A stretch of DNA of 64,000 nt. Origin: Alphaproteobacteria bacterium (GTDB taxonomy: Bacteria > Pseudomonadota > Alphaproteobacteria > Micavibrionales > Micavibrionaceae). Below are positions 26,318-34,600 of this stretch, piece after piece. Where the stretch lies: the NCBI GenBank assembly GCA_021775955.1, contig JAJFGU010000024.1, positions 124,001-188,000 on the forward strand, in the 5' to 3' direction. The notes under the pieces were generated by a model. The model had not been told where the DNA came from, did not search any database, and worked only from the letters and a program-made list of their open reading frames with translations. How positions within the stretch are numbered: the stretch's first letter is position 1; every line of letters begins with the position of its first letter. The translations under genes were made by a program, and so were the position numbers.

Positions 26318-26599
26318 TCATTTTTTTTCGCCGAATAATAGTTTGTTTGTTTTTCGTAACGTTCCTGGATTGCCTTCAGTGACGATTTTCAGCGCCAATT
26401 GCCGCAATTCTCTGTTGAGCCTGAAAAGCCGCCGGTAATCGTCGTCGATCCGGCAGCGTGCACCTTCTTTAATGGCGTTGATCGAGCAGCGGCCCTTGCC
26501 CTCTTCCGTTCTCGGGCCGGTCGATTGTTCCCATGGTTTCCAACGTTTTATTGCCTCAGATTGTTTTCTTTTTTCTTCCTCGGTCCATTTTCTTGCCAT
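26318..26599 (-). CDS. Small conserved protein with a W-x-P-W...STGPRT motif
   Basis: 93 residues from the ATG at 26599 (AAGGA five bases upstream). The first half is highly basic: MARKWTEEEKRKQSEAIKRW, then KPWEQSTGPRTEEGKGRCSI and NAIKEGARCRIDDDYR. The P-W-x-x-S-T-G-P-x-T-x-E-G-K...N-A-x-K-x-G pattern recurs in a family of small uncharacterised alphaproteobacterial proteins, often near mobile or phage genes. The function is unknown; the charge pattern suggests nucleic-acid binding. It is isolated, between a dispersed repeat and the HAD-like pair. Confidence 0.7.
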   Translation of the reverse strand: MARKWTEEEKRKQSEAIKRWKPWEQSTGPRTEEGKGRCSINAIKEGARCRIDDDYRRLFRLNRELRQLALKIVTEGNPGTLRKTNKLLFGEKK

Positions 26600-26733
26600 T
26601 GTCATTCCTTACGCAGTATGCAAAAATAAAGCTAGATTGTAGGATATTATTCCTTATTTGTCAAGGAAGCGGGCGCAAATTTGCTTTTTAGGCCCAGGCA
26701 GGTCTATATTACGGAAAAATAAAGGTTTTGGTT

Positions 26734-27240
26734 ATGCAAGAAATTAATACTTCAGAATTGATACGTGTCTTGGTTGATAAGCGCGAGTTTTGTAAGCCTC
26801 ACGTGGTTTGCAATTTGTGGGGTGGCTTGTTTGTATCTAATGAGAACGAGCCAGAACATAATAAAGACGGCTCTGGAATTAAGTTCAGGGCAGATTTGTA
26901 TCAGTGTTTGCGCGATCTACGTCGGCTAGGGTTCTCTGTTATGTTATCGGATCCTGCAAATGAAGGAAGGGATTTCGAGCTTACTAAAGGCTTTGCTTCC
27001 AAGATGATGGCTAGACGCTGTAGAGATTACGAAATTCCCTACAGTCCCGGGATCAGGGTATTTCCCGAACACAGATTTGAACAGATGCCCATCGGTGTAT
27101 TGATAGATGGCAACCCGCCTCAGGTACTTAAGGACAATTCATATCTTGTTCTGGAGCCGGATGATCCGGCTTTGAATGAATTTTTGCAGCGCTATGCGGT
27201 GCTTAATCAGAATCCTGAATTACTGCCAGATATTGGTTAA
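26734..27240 (+). CDS. Hypothetical protein, degenerate relative of the next HAD-like gene
   Basis: 168 residues from an ATG at 26734 (AAAGG 8 bases upstream). I do not recognise it outright. It shares landmarks with the next gene: a hydrophobic segment HVVCNLWGGLFVSNE where a HAD hydrolase would have D-x-D-G-T, a mid region VMLSDPANEGRDF, and IGVLIDGNPPQVL, which matches VLIDNDPPKDV of the neighbour. If this alignment is right, the nucleophile Asp is replaced (Asn) and the second Asp is absent, so it would be non-catalytic. Both genes have similar upstream sequences with ATTACGGAAAA, so they may be a diverged duplication. Confidence 0.6.
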   Translation: MQEINTSELIRVLVDKREFCKPHVVCNLWGGLFVSNENEPEHNKDGSGIKFRADLYQCLRDLRRLGFSVMLSDPANEGRDFELTKGFASKMMARRCRDYEIPYSPGIRVFPEHRFEQMPIGVLIDGNPPQVLKDNSYLVLEPDDPALNEFLQRYAVLNQNPELLPDIG

Positions 27241-27332
27241 AATCATTATATTTCAATGGCTTAACTTAAAAACCTTGCGTCGTGGCGGCGGACGGTATAT
27301 AAATTACGGAAAACAAATGGGAGTTTTTTAAT

Positions 27333-27830
27333 ATGTCCGATGAATACACAAAGGCTTTTCAACAGGTTACTCAATATGAGGCAGAGAAAAGCCCCGCGCC
27401 CGGTGTAAAAAAGGTGCTTGCTATTGACTGGGATGGCACTTTGGATAGGCAGGGTCAGAAATTTGGTTTTGACCCTTTGATTTTGGATATTTATAGAACG
27501 GCTCGTGAAAAGAATGTTGATGTCATTATTGCTACAACGGTTTCACCGCAGAACTTTGTAGATATGCAGCTGAGACTTTCAATGGTATTGGATGTTGAAG
27601 ATTACACAAGTCTGACGGTTGAGCCTAAAGATCTTTATATGGGTTCAGATAAACCAACTCTTGCTGTCCTGATCGATAATGATCCGCCAAAAGATGTGAA
27701 TGCTGTTGTCATGGCACATCCTGATCGTGATCGTGCATGGCTTGAGGGTTTTCTGGTTGATTTAAAACAAATGCCTGCATGTGAGGGAGAAAAAGGGCTT
27801 CCTGTGCCCCCGCCGCCCGAAAATGACTAA
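27333..27830 (+). CDS. HAD-like hydrolase family protein
   Basis: 165 residues. Motif I of HAD hydrolases is explicit: VLAIDWDGTLDRQG (nucleophile Asp and the D-x-D-G-T form). Motif II may be VIIATT with Thr, and the acidic motif IV may be LAVLIDNDPP. A motif III Lys is not obvious (candidates near SDKPTLAVL). The C-terminus is Pro-rich (VPPPPEND). No cap domain is visible, so the substrate could be a macromolecule or a small phosphate. GGGAG lies nine bases before the ATG. It is 40 bp upstream of the tmRNA transcript. Confidence 0.65.
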   Translation: MSDEYTKAFQQVTQYEAEKSPAPGVKKVLAIDWDGTLDRQGQKFGFDPLILDIYRTAREKNVDVIIATTVSPQNFVDMQLRLSMVLDVEDYTSLTVEPKDLYMGSDKPTLAVLIDNDPPKDVNAVVMAHPDRDRAWLEGFLVDLKQMPACEGEKGLPVPPPPEND

Positions 27831-27836
27831 CTTTCT

Positions 27837-27865
27837 TTGAAATTTAAGATTTTGTGCCCTATAAT
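27837..27865 (+). promoter_or_regulatory. Promoter of the tmRNA gene
   Basis: TTGAAA (27837-27842) and TATAAT (27860-27865) with the ideal 17-bp spacing; transcription would begin near 27872, at the hairpin GCCGGGC-TT-GCCCGGC (27873-27888) that opens the acceptor piece. The promoter lies at the end of the HAD-like gene region. Confidence 0.7.
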
Positions 27866-27870
27866 GGGAA

Positions 27871-28190
27871 TTGCCGGGCTTGCCCGGCTATGACGCTAAA
27901 CGTTTGACGGAATAAGCGTTGTGGACCCGGGGGCAGTACCCGGCGACTCCACCATTTAAGATCTAAGGCTTGTCAGGATAAGATTTGCGGGTTCTTAGAG
28001 TATGGGGTCGAAACAGGATCGACACACGTAGTAAAGGTTATAACTTGCGTCCGGCATGGTATCCACCGTTACCGGGCTATACACATAGTTGCAAATGACA
28101 ACTTTGTCGTAGCGAATGATAACTTCGCCACTGGTGAAGCTATCGCTGCTTAGTTTTCTAAGTAGGTATTAGCTACAAACTAATTCCTGT
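27871..28190 (+). ncRNA. ssrA: Transfer-messenger RNA, circularly permuted two-piece form
   Basis: The gene order is inverted, as in other alphaproteobacteria. The acceptor piece comes first and ends CGACTCC-ACCA (27944-27954); a processed spacer follows, then the coding piece begins GGGGTCG (28004-28010), which pairs with CGACTCC to close the acceptor stem. The tag reading frame begins at a GCG resume codon at 28112 and ends with TAG at 28151-28153, giving ANDNFATGEAIAA after the charged Ala, a typical ClpXP/SspB degradation tag ending in AA. tmRNA rescues stalled ribosomes. The adaptor SspB is encoded just downstream. The exact 3' end of the coding piece is approximate. Confidence 0.92.
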
Positions 28191-28217
28191 TCTCTAGACA
28201 AGGACAGGTGGGGTTTG

Positions 28218-28255
28218 GCCAGTTTCCTCGCAACAGAAAACTGGCCGTTTTTTTA
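28218..28255 (+). terminator. Rho-independent terminator of tmRNA
   Basis: GGCCAGTTT (28218-28226) and AAACTGGCC (28239-28247) form a perfect 9-bp stem with a 12-nt loop, followed by G and a T-run (28249-28255). It ends the tmRNA transcript. Confidence 0.8.
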
Positions 28256-28264
28256 CGGCGGCAC

Positions 28265-28297
28265 CTTCCGCCTTCGCCGAGGCTACGGCGGACAAGC
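28265..28297. repeat. Fragment of the GC-rich dispersed repeat
   Basis: CCTTCCGCCTTCGCC and GGCGGACAAG match, in inverse orientation, the inner arm of the repeat at 26127-26257. It lies right after the tmRNA terminator. The rest of the 236-bp gap up to sspB (28298-28491) shows no gene; TATAAT near 28460 may be the sspB -10 box. Confidence 0.5.
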
Positions 28298-28491
28298 GCA
28301 ACAGAAGCTACCCATTTTCTTTTACCTGCCACTGTAACGCCGGGCAAAAACACCAGTCTTTTCCACAATATTGTGAGGCCGGGATGTCAATGCGCTGGCC
28401 TTGCGGGTGAGAACTATGTCATTGATAGAAAGTGGGTGTTGTTAATCGATTTCCTTCCCTATAATCTGTTCAGATAAAACGTTGATATATT

Positions 28492-28989
28492 ATGACTGAA
28501 GAAGATGAAATTTTGCGCTACGACAAGATGGTCGAAGGTGCCCTGCGCGGTGTCGTGCGCCGCGCTGTCGAGGAAGTCATGGAGCACGGCCTTCCCGGCG
28601 ATCATCATTTCTACATTACATTCCTGACCGATTATCCCGGCGTCAAAATCCCCGATTACCTGCGGGATCGTTATCCGGGTGAAATGACCATTGTTTTGCA
28701 ATACCAGTTTTCTGATCTCAATGTCGATGATGAGAATCTGGGTGTTACGTTGTCGTTTAACAATGTGCCTGAGCAGCTGGTGGTGCCGCTCGCTGCGATT
28801 AGTATTTTTGCCGACCCGTCGGTCAATTTCGCTCTGCAGTTCCAGCCGATGGATGAAGAACTGGATGAGAGCGATTTTATTCTCGATGAGGATGACGGTC
28901 CCGATGATGACGGCAGCGGCGGCGGCAAGAAAAAAGCCGAAGACAAAACCGGCGAGGTTGTCTCCCTCGATAAATTCCGCAAAAAATAG
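28492..28989 (+). CDS. sspB: ClpXP adaptor SspB, alphaproteobacterial type
   Basis: 165 residues. The SspB-alpha fold is recognisable: YDKMVEGALRGVVRRAVEEV, HHFYITFLTDYPGVKIPDYL, RYPGEMTIVLQYQFSDLNVD, then a flexible acidic linker (residues ~125-150) and the C-terminal ClpX-binding tail GEVVSLDKFRKK. It binds ssrA-tagged proteins and delivers them to ClpXP. The tagging RNA is encoded 300 bp upstream, so the tag source and its adaptor are neighbours. A GTG-start hydrolase gene begins seven bases downstream and is probably in the same message. Confidence 0.93.
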   Translation: MTEEDEILRYDKMVEGALRGVVRRAVEEVMEHGLPGDHHFYITFLTDYPGVKIPDYLRDRYPGEMTIVLQYQFSDLNVDDENLGVTLSFNNVPEQLVVPLAAISIFADPSVNFALQFQPMDEELDESDFILDEDDGPDDDGSGGGKKKAEDKTGEVVSLDKFRKK

Positions 28990-28995
28990 ACGACT

Positions 28996-29907
28996 GTGAT
29001 CTCCCCCGATAATGAACCCCATAAAGTGCTGCTGAAACGCGGCGAGTTCGTTGATGATGCGCGCGATGGCCGCATTGTTCCCTATAAGATTTATCATCCC
29101 ACAGAGCATGGTCAGGAAAACCTGCCGGTGGTGCTGTGGAGCCACGGGCTTGGTGGCAATCGCGATGGTGCGTCTTTTATCTCGCGCTTTGTGGCGAGCC
29201 ACGGTTATGCGGTGGTGCATCTCACTCATATCGGCACGGATAGCAGCCTGTGGGAAGGCAAGGACGAGCATCCCTGGGATGTTATGAAGAAGGTCAAAAT
29301 ATCGCGCGAGACGACGCTGGCGCGGATGCATGATGTGCCGTTTGTGCTGGATCAGTTGCATCACTGGGCGGCAGAGAATTCGGATATTCCGCTTGATTTA
29401 GCGAATGTCGGTATGTCGGGCCATTCCTTTGGCGCAATGACGACGCAGGTGATGGCCGGGCAGATGATGCCGGATGTGGATGAAAATCTGATCTCGTTTA
29501 AAGAGGCGCGGATCAAAGCGGGAATCCTCTACAGCCCGGTGCCGATTGATCATCTCACCGATGCGCCGCATGAGCAGATTTACGGGCCGATTGATATTCC
29601 GCTGTTTCATATGACCGGGACGGAAGATGACTCGCCGCTGGGCGGGTATCAATATGAGCAGCGCCTGTTGATCCATGAGCATTCCGGCCATGAGGACAAG
29701 CATTTGATGGTCCTGCAGGACGGCGATCACATGGTCTATAACGGCACGCGCGGCAAGCTCGATAAAAACCCCAACCGCGAAAAGCATGAGGACCTTATCA
29801 AGGTGTCCTCGCTGGTCTTTTGGGACGCCTATCTGAAGAACGACGAAAAAGCGAAGGAATGGCTTAACAAAGGTGGGATGGAGACCTATATAGATCAACA
29901 TGGATAA
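28996..29907 (+). CDS. Alpha/beta hydrolase (dienelactone/PAF-acetylhydrolase-like)
   Basis: 303 residues from a GTG at 28996, six bases after sspB. Features of a large alpha/beta hydrolase: LPVVLWSHGLGGNRDGASFI (oxyanion hole), the nucleophile elbow GMSGHSFGAMTT, an Asp-containing region PLFHMTGTEDDSPLGG, and a terminal His in LQDGDHMVYNG. No signal peptide is visible, so it is probably cytoplasmic. The substrate is unknown. The last eight bases overlap the start of the ABC ATPase gene. Confidence 0.82.
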   Translation: MISPDNEPHKVLLKRGEFVDDARDGRIVPYKIYHPTEHGQENLPVVLWSHGLGGNRDGASFISRFVASHGYAVVHLTHIGTDSSLWEGKDEHPWDVMKKVKISRETTLARMHDVPFVLDQLHHWAAENSDIPLDLANVGMSGHSFGAMTTQVMAGQMMPDVDENLISFKEARIKAGILYSPVPIDHLTDAPHEQIYGPIDIPLFHMTGTEDDSPLGGYQYEQRLLIHEHSGHEDKHLMVLQDGDHMVYNGTRGKLDKNPNREKHEDLIKVSSLVFWDAYLKNDEKAKEWLNKGGMETYIDQHG

Positions 29908-30826
29908 CGCCGTTGAAATTTCCGGGCTCAGCAAAACCTACCGCGCATCGGGCAAAAGCCCGGCGACGGTGGCGCTGACCGATGTCGATCTGACCATTCC
30001 CAAAGGCTCGATTTTCGGCCTGTTGGGGCCAAACGGCGCGGGAAAGTCGACGATCATCAATATTATGGCCGGGTTGGTGGTCAAAAGTGCCGGCAGCGTT
30101 AAAATCTGGGACATCGATATCGATAAGGATGCGCGCAACGCCAAATCCGCCATCGGCGTGGTGCCGCAGGAGATTAACGCCGACTGGTTTTTCAGCCCGG
30201 GGCAAACGCTGAATTTGCAGGCCGGAATGTATGGCGTGCCCAAAGCCGAACGGCGGACAAAGGAAATTCTGAAGATGGTTGGGCTGGCGGATAAGGAGCA
30301 TGCCTATTCCCGCTCTTTGTCCGGCGGGATGCGGCGGCGGCTGATGATTGCCAAGGCAATGGTGCATAATCCGCCGATTCTGGTGCTGGATGAACCGACC
30401 GCCGGGGTCGATGTCGAGCTGCGGCGGCAGCTTTGGGACAATATCCGTGAGCTGAACAGGAAAGGGGTGACGATTTTGCTGACCACCCATTATCTGGAAG
30501 AAGCCCAGGAGCTGTGTGACCGGATTGCGATCATCGATCACGGAAAGGTGGTTGTATCGGAGGAGACGGAGGTCTTGCTCGGTCGTATCGATAACAAAAC
30601 CATCCGCTTTCGTCTTGATCGCGAGATTGATGATATTCCGGATAATTTAAAGGATATGTGCAGCAAAAAGGAAGGGCGAAGGACGTTGGTCTTTTGCTAC
30701 AGCCCCGGTGAGCAATCGGTTGGGGAAATTATCGAAAAAATCCGGGACTCGGGGTTTGGAATCAGTGACATCTCCACCGAGGAGAGCGATCTTGAGGATG
30801 TGTTCCTCCAGCTAACTGGCAGCTAA
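29900..30826 (+). CDS. ABC transporter ATP-binding protein (ABC-2 type)
   Basis: 308 residues. Walker A LLGPNGAGKSTIINIMAGLV, Q-loop VVPQEINADWFFSPG, signature SLSGGMRRRLMIAKAMVHNP, Walker B ILVLDEPTAGVDVELRR, and H-loop LLTTHYLEEAQELCDRIAII. A C-terminal extension after residue 220 is typical of DrrA/CcmA-like subunits. The partner permease is not within this window next to it, which is unusual; it starts eight bases before the end of the hydrolase gene and ends before a CBS gene. Its substrate cannot be told. Confidence 0.9.
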   Translation: MDNAVEISGLSKTYRASGKSPATVALTDVDLTIPKGSIFGLLGPNGAGKSTIINIMAGLVVKSAGSVKIWDIDIDKDARNAKSAIGVVPQEINADWFFSPGQTLNLQAGMYGVPKAERRTKEILKMVGLADKEHAYSRSLSGGMRRRLMIAKAMVHNPPILVLDEPTAGVDVELRRQLWDNIRELNRKGVTILLTTHYLEEAQELCDRIAIIDHGKVVVSEETEVLLGRIDNKTIRFRLDREIDDIPDNLKDMCSKKEGRRTLVFCYSPGEQSVGEIIEKIRDSGFGISDISTEESDLEDVFLQLTGS

Positions 30827-30940
30827 TCGGCTCTGAATAAGGGGTTTGGGCTATATTAGGTCTGCACGATTTGTCTTTTTCTCCAAAATATGCTTTGATA
30901 GCGGCTCAGTTCATAAAAAACAAAGAAAAGGAGGTCCGCA

Positions 30941-31405
30941 ATGGCCGAAATACGTGATGTGATGTCTATCAATTCTATCTGGGTGCCGCCCGAAACGACA
31001 CTGCTCGAGGCTGCTCATATTATGCGCGAAAAAGATATCGGCTTTTTGCCGGTTGGCGAAGATGACCGTCTGGTCGGTGTTGTAACCGACCGCGATATGA
31101 CGGTACGCGCCGTAGCGCAAGGGTACCACCCACAATCTGATACGGTACGTGCCATTATGACACCGGCCGTATATTACTGTTATGACGACCAGAGCGTTGC
31201 GGAAGTTTGCGACAGTATGGCGACGGCCAAAGTGCGGCGCATGCCCGTGGTCAATCGTGATAAGCGCCTGGTCGGCGTGGTTTCAATCGGTGATCTGGCG
31301 CAGGTTTGCGGCAAAGGTCAAATTGGTGAAACTGTTACCAAAATTACATTTAATGGTACCCGCTTCATGGAAGAAGTCAGGGCTGCTAACACCAAGGCCG
31401 CTTAA
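30941..31405 (+). CDS. CBS-domain pair protein
   Basis: 154 residues made of two CBS domains: VMSINSIWVPPETTLLEAAH with MREKDIGFLPVGEDDRLVGV, then IMTPAVYYCYDDQSVAEVCD with AKVRRMPVVNRDKRLVGVVS. These pairs bind adenosine nucleotides or similar ligands. A perfect AGGAGGT lies 7 bases before the ATG, so it is probably well expressed. No effector domain is attached, so it may regulate another protein. A terminator follows at 31456. Confidence 0.9.
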   Translation: MAEIRDVMSINSIWVPPETTLLEAAHIMREKDIGFLPVGEDDRLVGVVTDRDMTVRAVAQGYHPQSDTVRAIMTPAVYYCYDDQSVAEVCDSMATAKVRRMPVVNRDKRLVGVVSIGDLAQVCGKGQIGETVTKITFNGTRFMEEVRAANTKAA

Positions 31406-31455
31406 GTTTTTTTGCGTAAAATATTTTGTAATCCTGTCCTAGGTTGACATGTAAG

Positions 31456-31490
31456 CTGCGCTCGGTTTTTACTGCCGGGCGCAGTTTTTT
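31456..31490 (+). terminator. Rho-independent terminator after the CBS gene
   Basis: CTGCGCTCGG (31456-31465) and CCGGGCGCAG (31475-31484) pair over ten positions with minor mispairing, followed by a six-T run (31485-31490). Confidence 0.75.
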
Positions 31491-31531
31491 ACTGCCATTT
31501 TAATTTCTTCAGCTATATGTTGGTTGATGAA

Positions 31532-31608
31532 GCGCCCGTAGCTCAGTTGGATAGAGTGTTGGTTTCCGAAGCCAAAGGTCGCAGGTTCGAATCCTGCCGG
31601 GCGCACCA
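31532..31608 (+). tRNA. tRNA-Arg (anticodon CCG)
   Basis: A full 77-nt cloverleaf with encoded CCA: acceptor GCGCCCG / CGGGCGC, D-arm with GCTC...GAGT, anticodon stem TTGGT / GCCAA around loop TTCCGAA (anticodon CCG, reading CGG), and T-arm GCAGG-TTCGAAT-CCTGC. The LamG gene on the opposite strand ends four bases after the CCA. Confidence 0.95.
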
Positions 31609-31611
31609 TCC

Positions 31612-34600
31612 TTACGGCGTGATAGAAAATACAACAACTGCTGCCGACGCATCCCTGGCCGTTGTCCAGCTTGCAGTGCTTTCTTTTGCGCCCGCGCTGG
31701 TGTCGTGGGAATAACCGGTATAAATACCGATGCTGCCGCTGGCCGTGTCGCCAAGTTCATTTGCCACCCCATTTGTCCAGGTTGGCGCGGTGGCCGGGGC
31801 GTCTCTGGTGACCAGACCGGTAATCACCAGTGAATCGGCCGTGGCGGATGCGGCTGTGGTGCCGGAGCTAATTGATGTAACATCCACCGTGCCTCCTTGC
31901 GTTTCCGCCGTGACATCAAAGGCGACCGTGCCGCCGGTGATGGCAAATTCCTGAACAATAAGGCGGCTGCTGCCGTTACTGATATCGGTGGTAATGGCCG
32001 TCGGTTCGGCGGCGCCGGCGATCTTGCTCCAGATTGCCAGGTTTCGGCGGTTGGTTGCATTGCCGCTAAGGGCATCAAAATACACATGCTGGGTCCAGCC
32101 GGTGCCGGAAATGCTGTTATCTCCGGAATCAGCGCGACCCGCTGCAATGGCGACCAGAAGGTTGCCCTCGACCGGCGTCGAGGCAAGCGTAACACTTGCC
32201 GGGTTTGTACTTGTGGAAATTTGGGATTGCACGCGTGCAACACTGATCGGCGCGCCGTCCAGATCGGCCGTCGTCTGGGGGCAAGCACTGGCCTGGGATA
32301 ATTCGGCGATTTCGGCGGCGCTCAAGGCGCGATCATAAACCCGCATATCGTCAAGCATGCCATCAGGCCTAAAGTTAGAATTATCTCCTGAATTATAACC
32401 CATGAGATGGGTATTACCCGATGGCGATATGGTTCCGACGCCGTCATTATCCTCTTCCACGCCGTTGATATATAGTCTCTGCGTTGTTGCATCCCAGGTG
32501 CCGGCCACGTGATACCATGTGTCTTCAGCCATCGTAGTAGTGGATATTGAGTTAACAGCATTCATAACGAGTCTAAATTTGCCGTCTGAGGTGTTTCTGT
32601 ATATAGAGGGATCGTGCGAATTGGCGCCGCTGGCGGAAAAGAAATATTCGTTACTAGGGAATATACTATCAATATTGGCCCAGAAGGATATTGTTCCCGC
32701 CGCGGCTGATAGCTGGTCCGCGAAATCTGTTGCTATGATCTTGTCATCGCTGCCGTCGAAATCGAGCGCGCCGCCACGGATGCCGGGGATCCAGTCGGTT
32801 GCGGGATCCATACTCGTGAGCAAACCAGTATTGCTGTTGGCAGAATAATCATTGGCCGTGGTGCTGCCTGTACCGTCTTCAAATTTCCAGTGTGCGATCA
32901 GACCATCCGTGGTGCCGCCGGAACAAAAGCGCCCGATCGCCACCCATTTCGCGCCGTCGCAATATTGCATCATGTTGAAATCTGAATTGTAAATCATCAC
33001 GCCTTCATCCCGCGCCGGGTTGGTGCAGCCCGCACCGCCGGTGCCGGGGTTCGGCCCCATCGCGTGCCAGGCCTCGCCGTCGCAATATTGCATGACGTTT
33101 TGATCGTCGTTATAGACGAATGCGCCACGCTGGCCCACCGGGGATGTGCAGCCATAGATAACGGCGATTTCCGTGGGGGCGAGCGCACGGTCATAAACCC
33201 GCACATCGTCGATTTTACCAAGGAAGGGGAATTGTCCGGTACTAAGGGCCCCTATCGATGCAGGGCTGCTGCTTGAAACGGAACCAAATGTACCAGACAT
33301 GGCATTTGTATCCCATTCTGCCCCATCGACATAGACGTAATGCGTATCAGATGACCGATCGATAACCGCAAATAAATGAACCCACTGATCGTTGATGGGT
33401 GCTCCATTAAAGCTAAGAACTTCATTCTCATCGCCGTCGGAAATCCCTGAGGCCCAGTTTCCGGTTCCGAGCTCCATATCATAGCCAGCGCTGCCGGCGC
33501 TGGAGCCACCTTTCCACCAAGGCATATCAAAGCTGCCGGCATTATTGGGTGCGTAAACCCACATGCCGTAACTAAAGGAGCCGGAGCCGAAATCAAGGCT
33601 GCCGTCGCCGGGATCGCCGATATCAACGCGGTCATTGGTGGCGTCCGCGCCAGTATCACCGCTGAATTCCAACGCGCCGCCGATAAGGCCTCCGCTTTGC
33701 GTTGGGCTGTTGGTATAGGTGCCGTCATTTGTGGCCGAGCCGACATCCACGGCCGTTGTGCCGGTGCCTTCATCCAGCTTCCAATGCCCGACCAGCCCGC
33801 GTGTCGGGTCCGGGCCCATCGAGGCGAGCTGGGTGATTTCCTTTTGTGAAAGAATGCGGTTATACACCCGCGTATCATCGATTGGGCCGTCAAAAGTGCG
33901 GCCACCATTGGTGTTGTTTCCAATATTCAAATTCTGTGAATCGGTAAAGCCCCCGTCCCCGTCCACGCCGAAATCATAACTGGCCTCGACCCCGTTCACA
34001 TAGATATGAACATTGGTGTAATCCGTTCCCATATCCCAGGTTGCCAGCACATGTTGCCATTCATTCAACGTGATGGCATTGGTGTTGGTTCGGCGAGTCA
34101 TATCGGTTGTAGCAAACTCGCCATCAAATTTAAGCCTGTTACAGCAACTGCCGCTATCAGAGATGGTAAACCTCCAACCATTACGTGCGGCCGAATTGTC
34201 TGATTTGTCGACAATGCGCCCTTCACCGGCTTCGCCATCAGTTTGGGGGTATATCCAGGCCGACACCGTCATTCCGGTGAAATTATCAGCATCGATTGAG
34301 GCCGCGTTGGTGACACGGACATAATCATTCGCACCGTCAAAAGTGATGGATGTATCGACATAGCCGTTGGCCGTTTCCTCGGTCACGTCATTGTTGACCG
34401 CGTCTGTCCATGTACCATTGTTGCTTCCTGCGGAATCATTGATCGTTGCGCCACTGGTTTCATCAAGCTTCCAATGCCCGACCAGGCCGTTATCCAGTGC
34501 ATCGCCGCTAAAAGCCGGGCGCATGGTGACCCAGGCCGTGTCATTGCAATATTGCGGCACGCGCCATTGTTCGTTGTAATAGACATCGCCCGCGCTGCCC

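Noticed and set aside
25995-26321. Protein-coding frame between thyA and the small basic protein
   Set aside because: It translates the dispersed repeat at 26127-26257 and has no support as a gene.
28208-28477. 89-residue frame after tmRNA
   Set aside because: It runs over the terminator hairpin and a dispersed repeat and has no plausible start.
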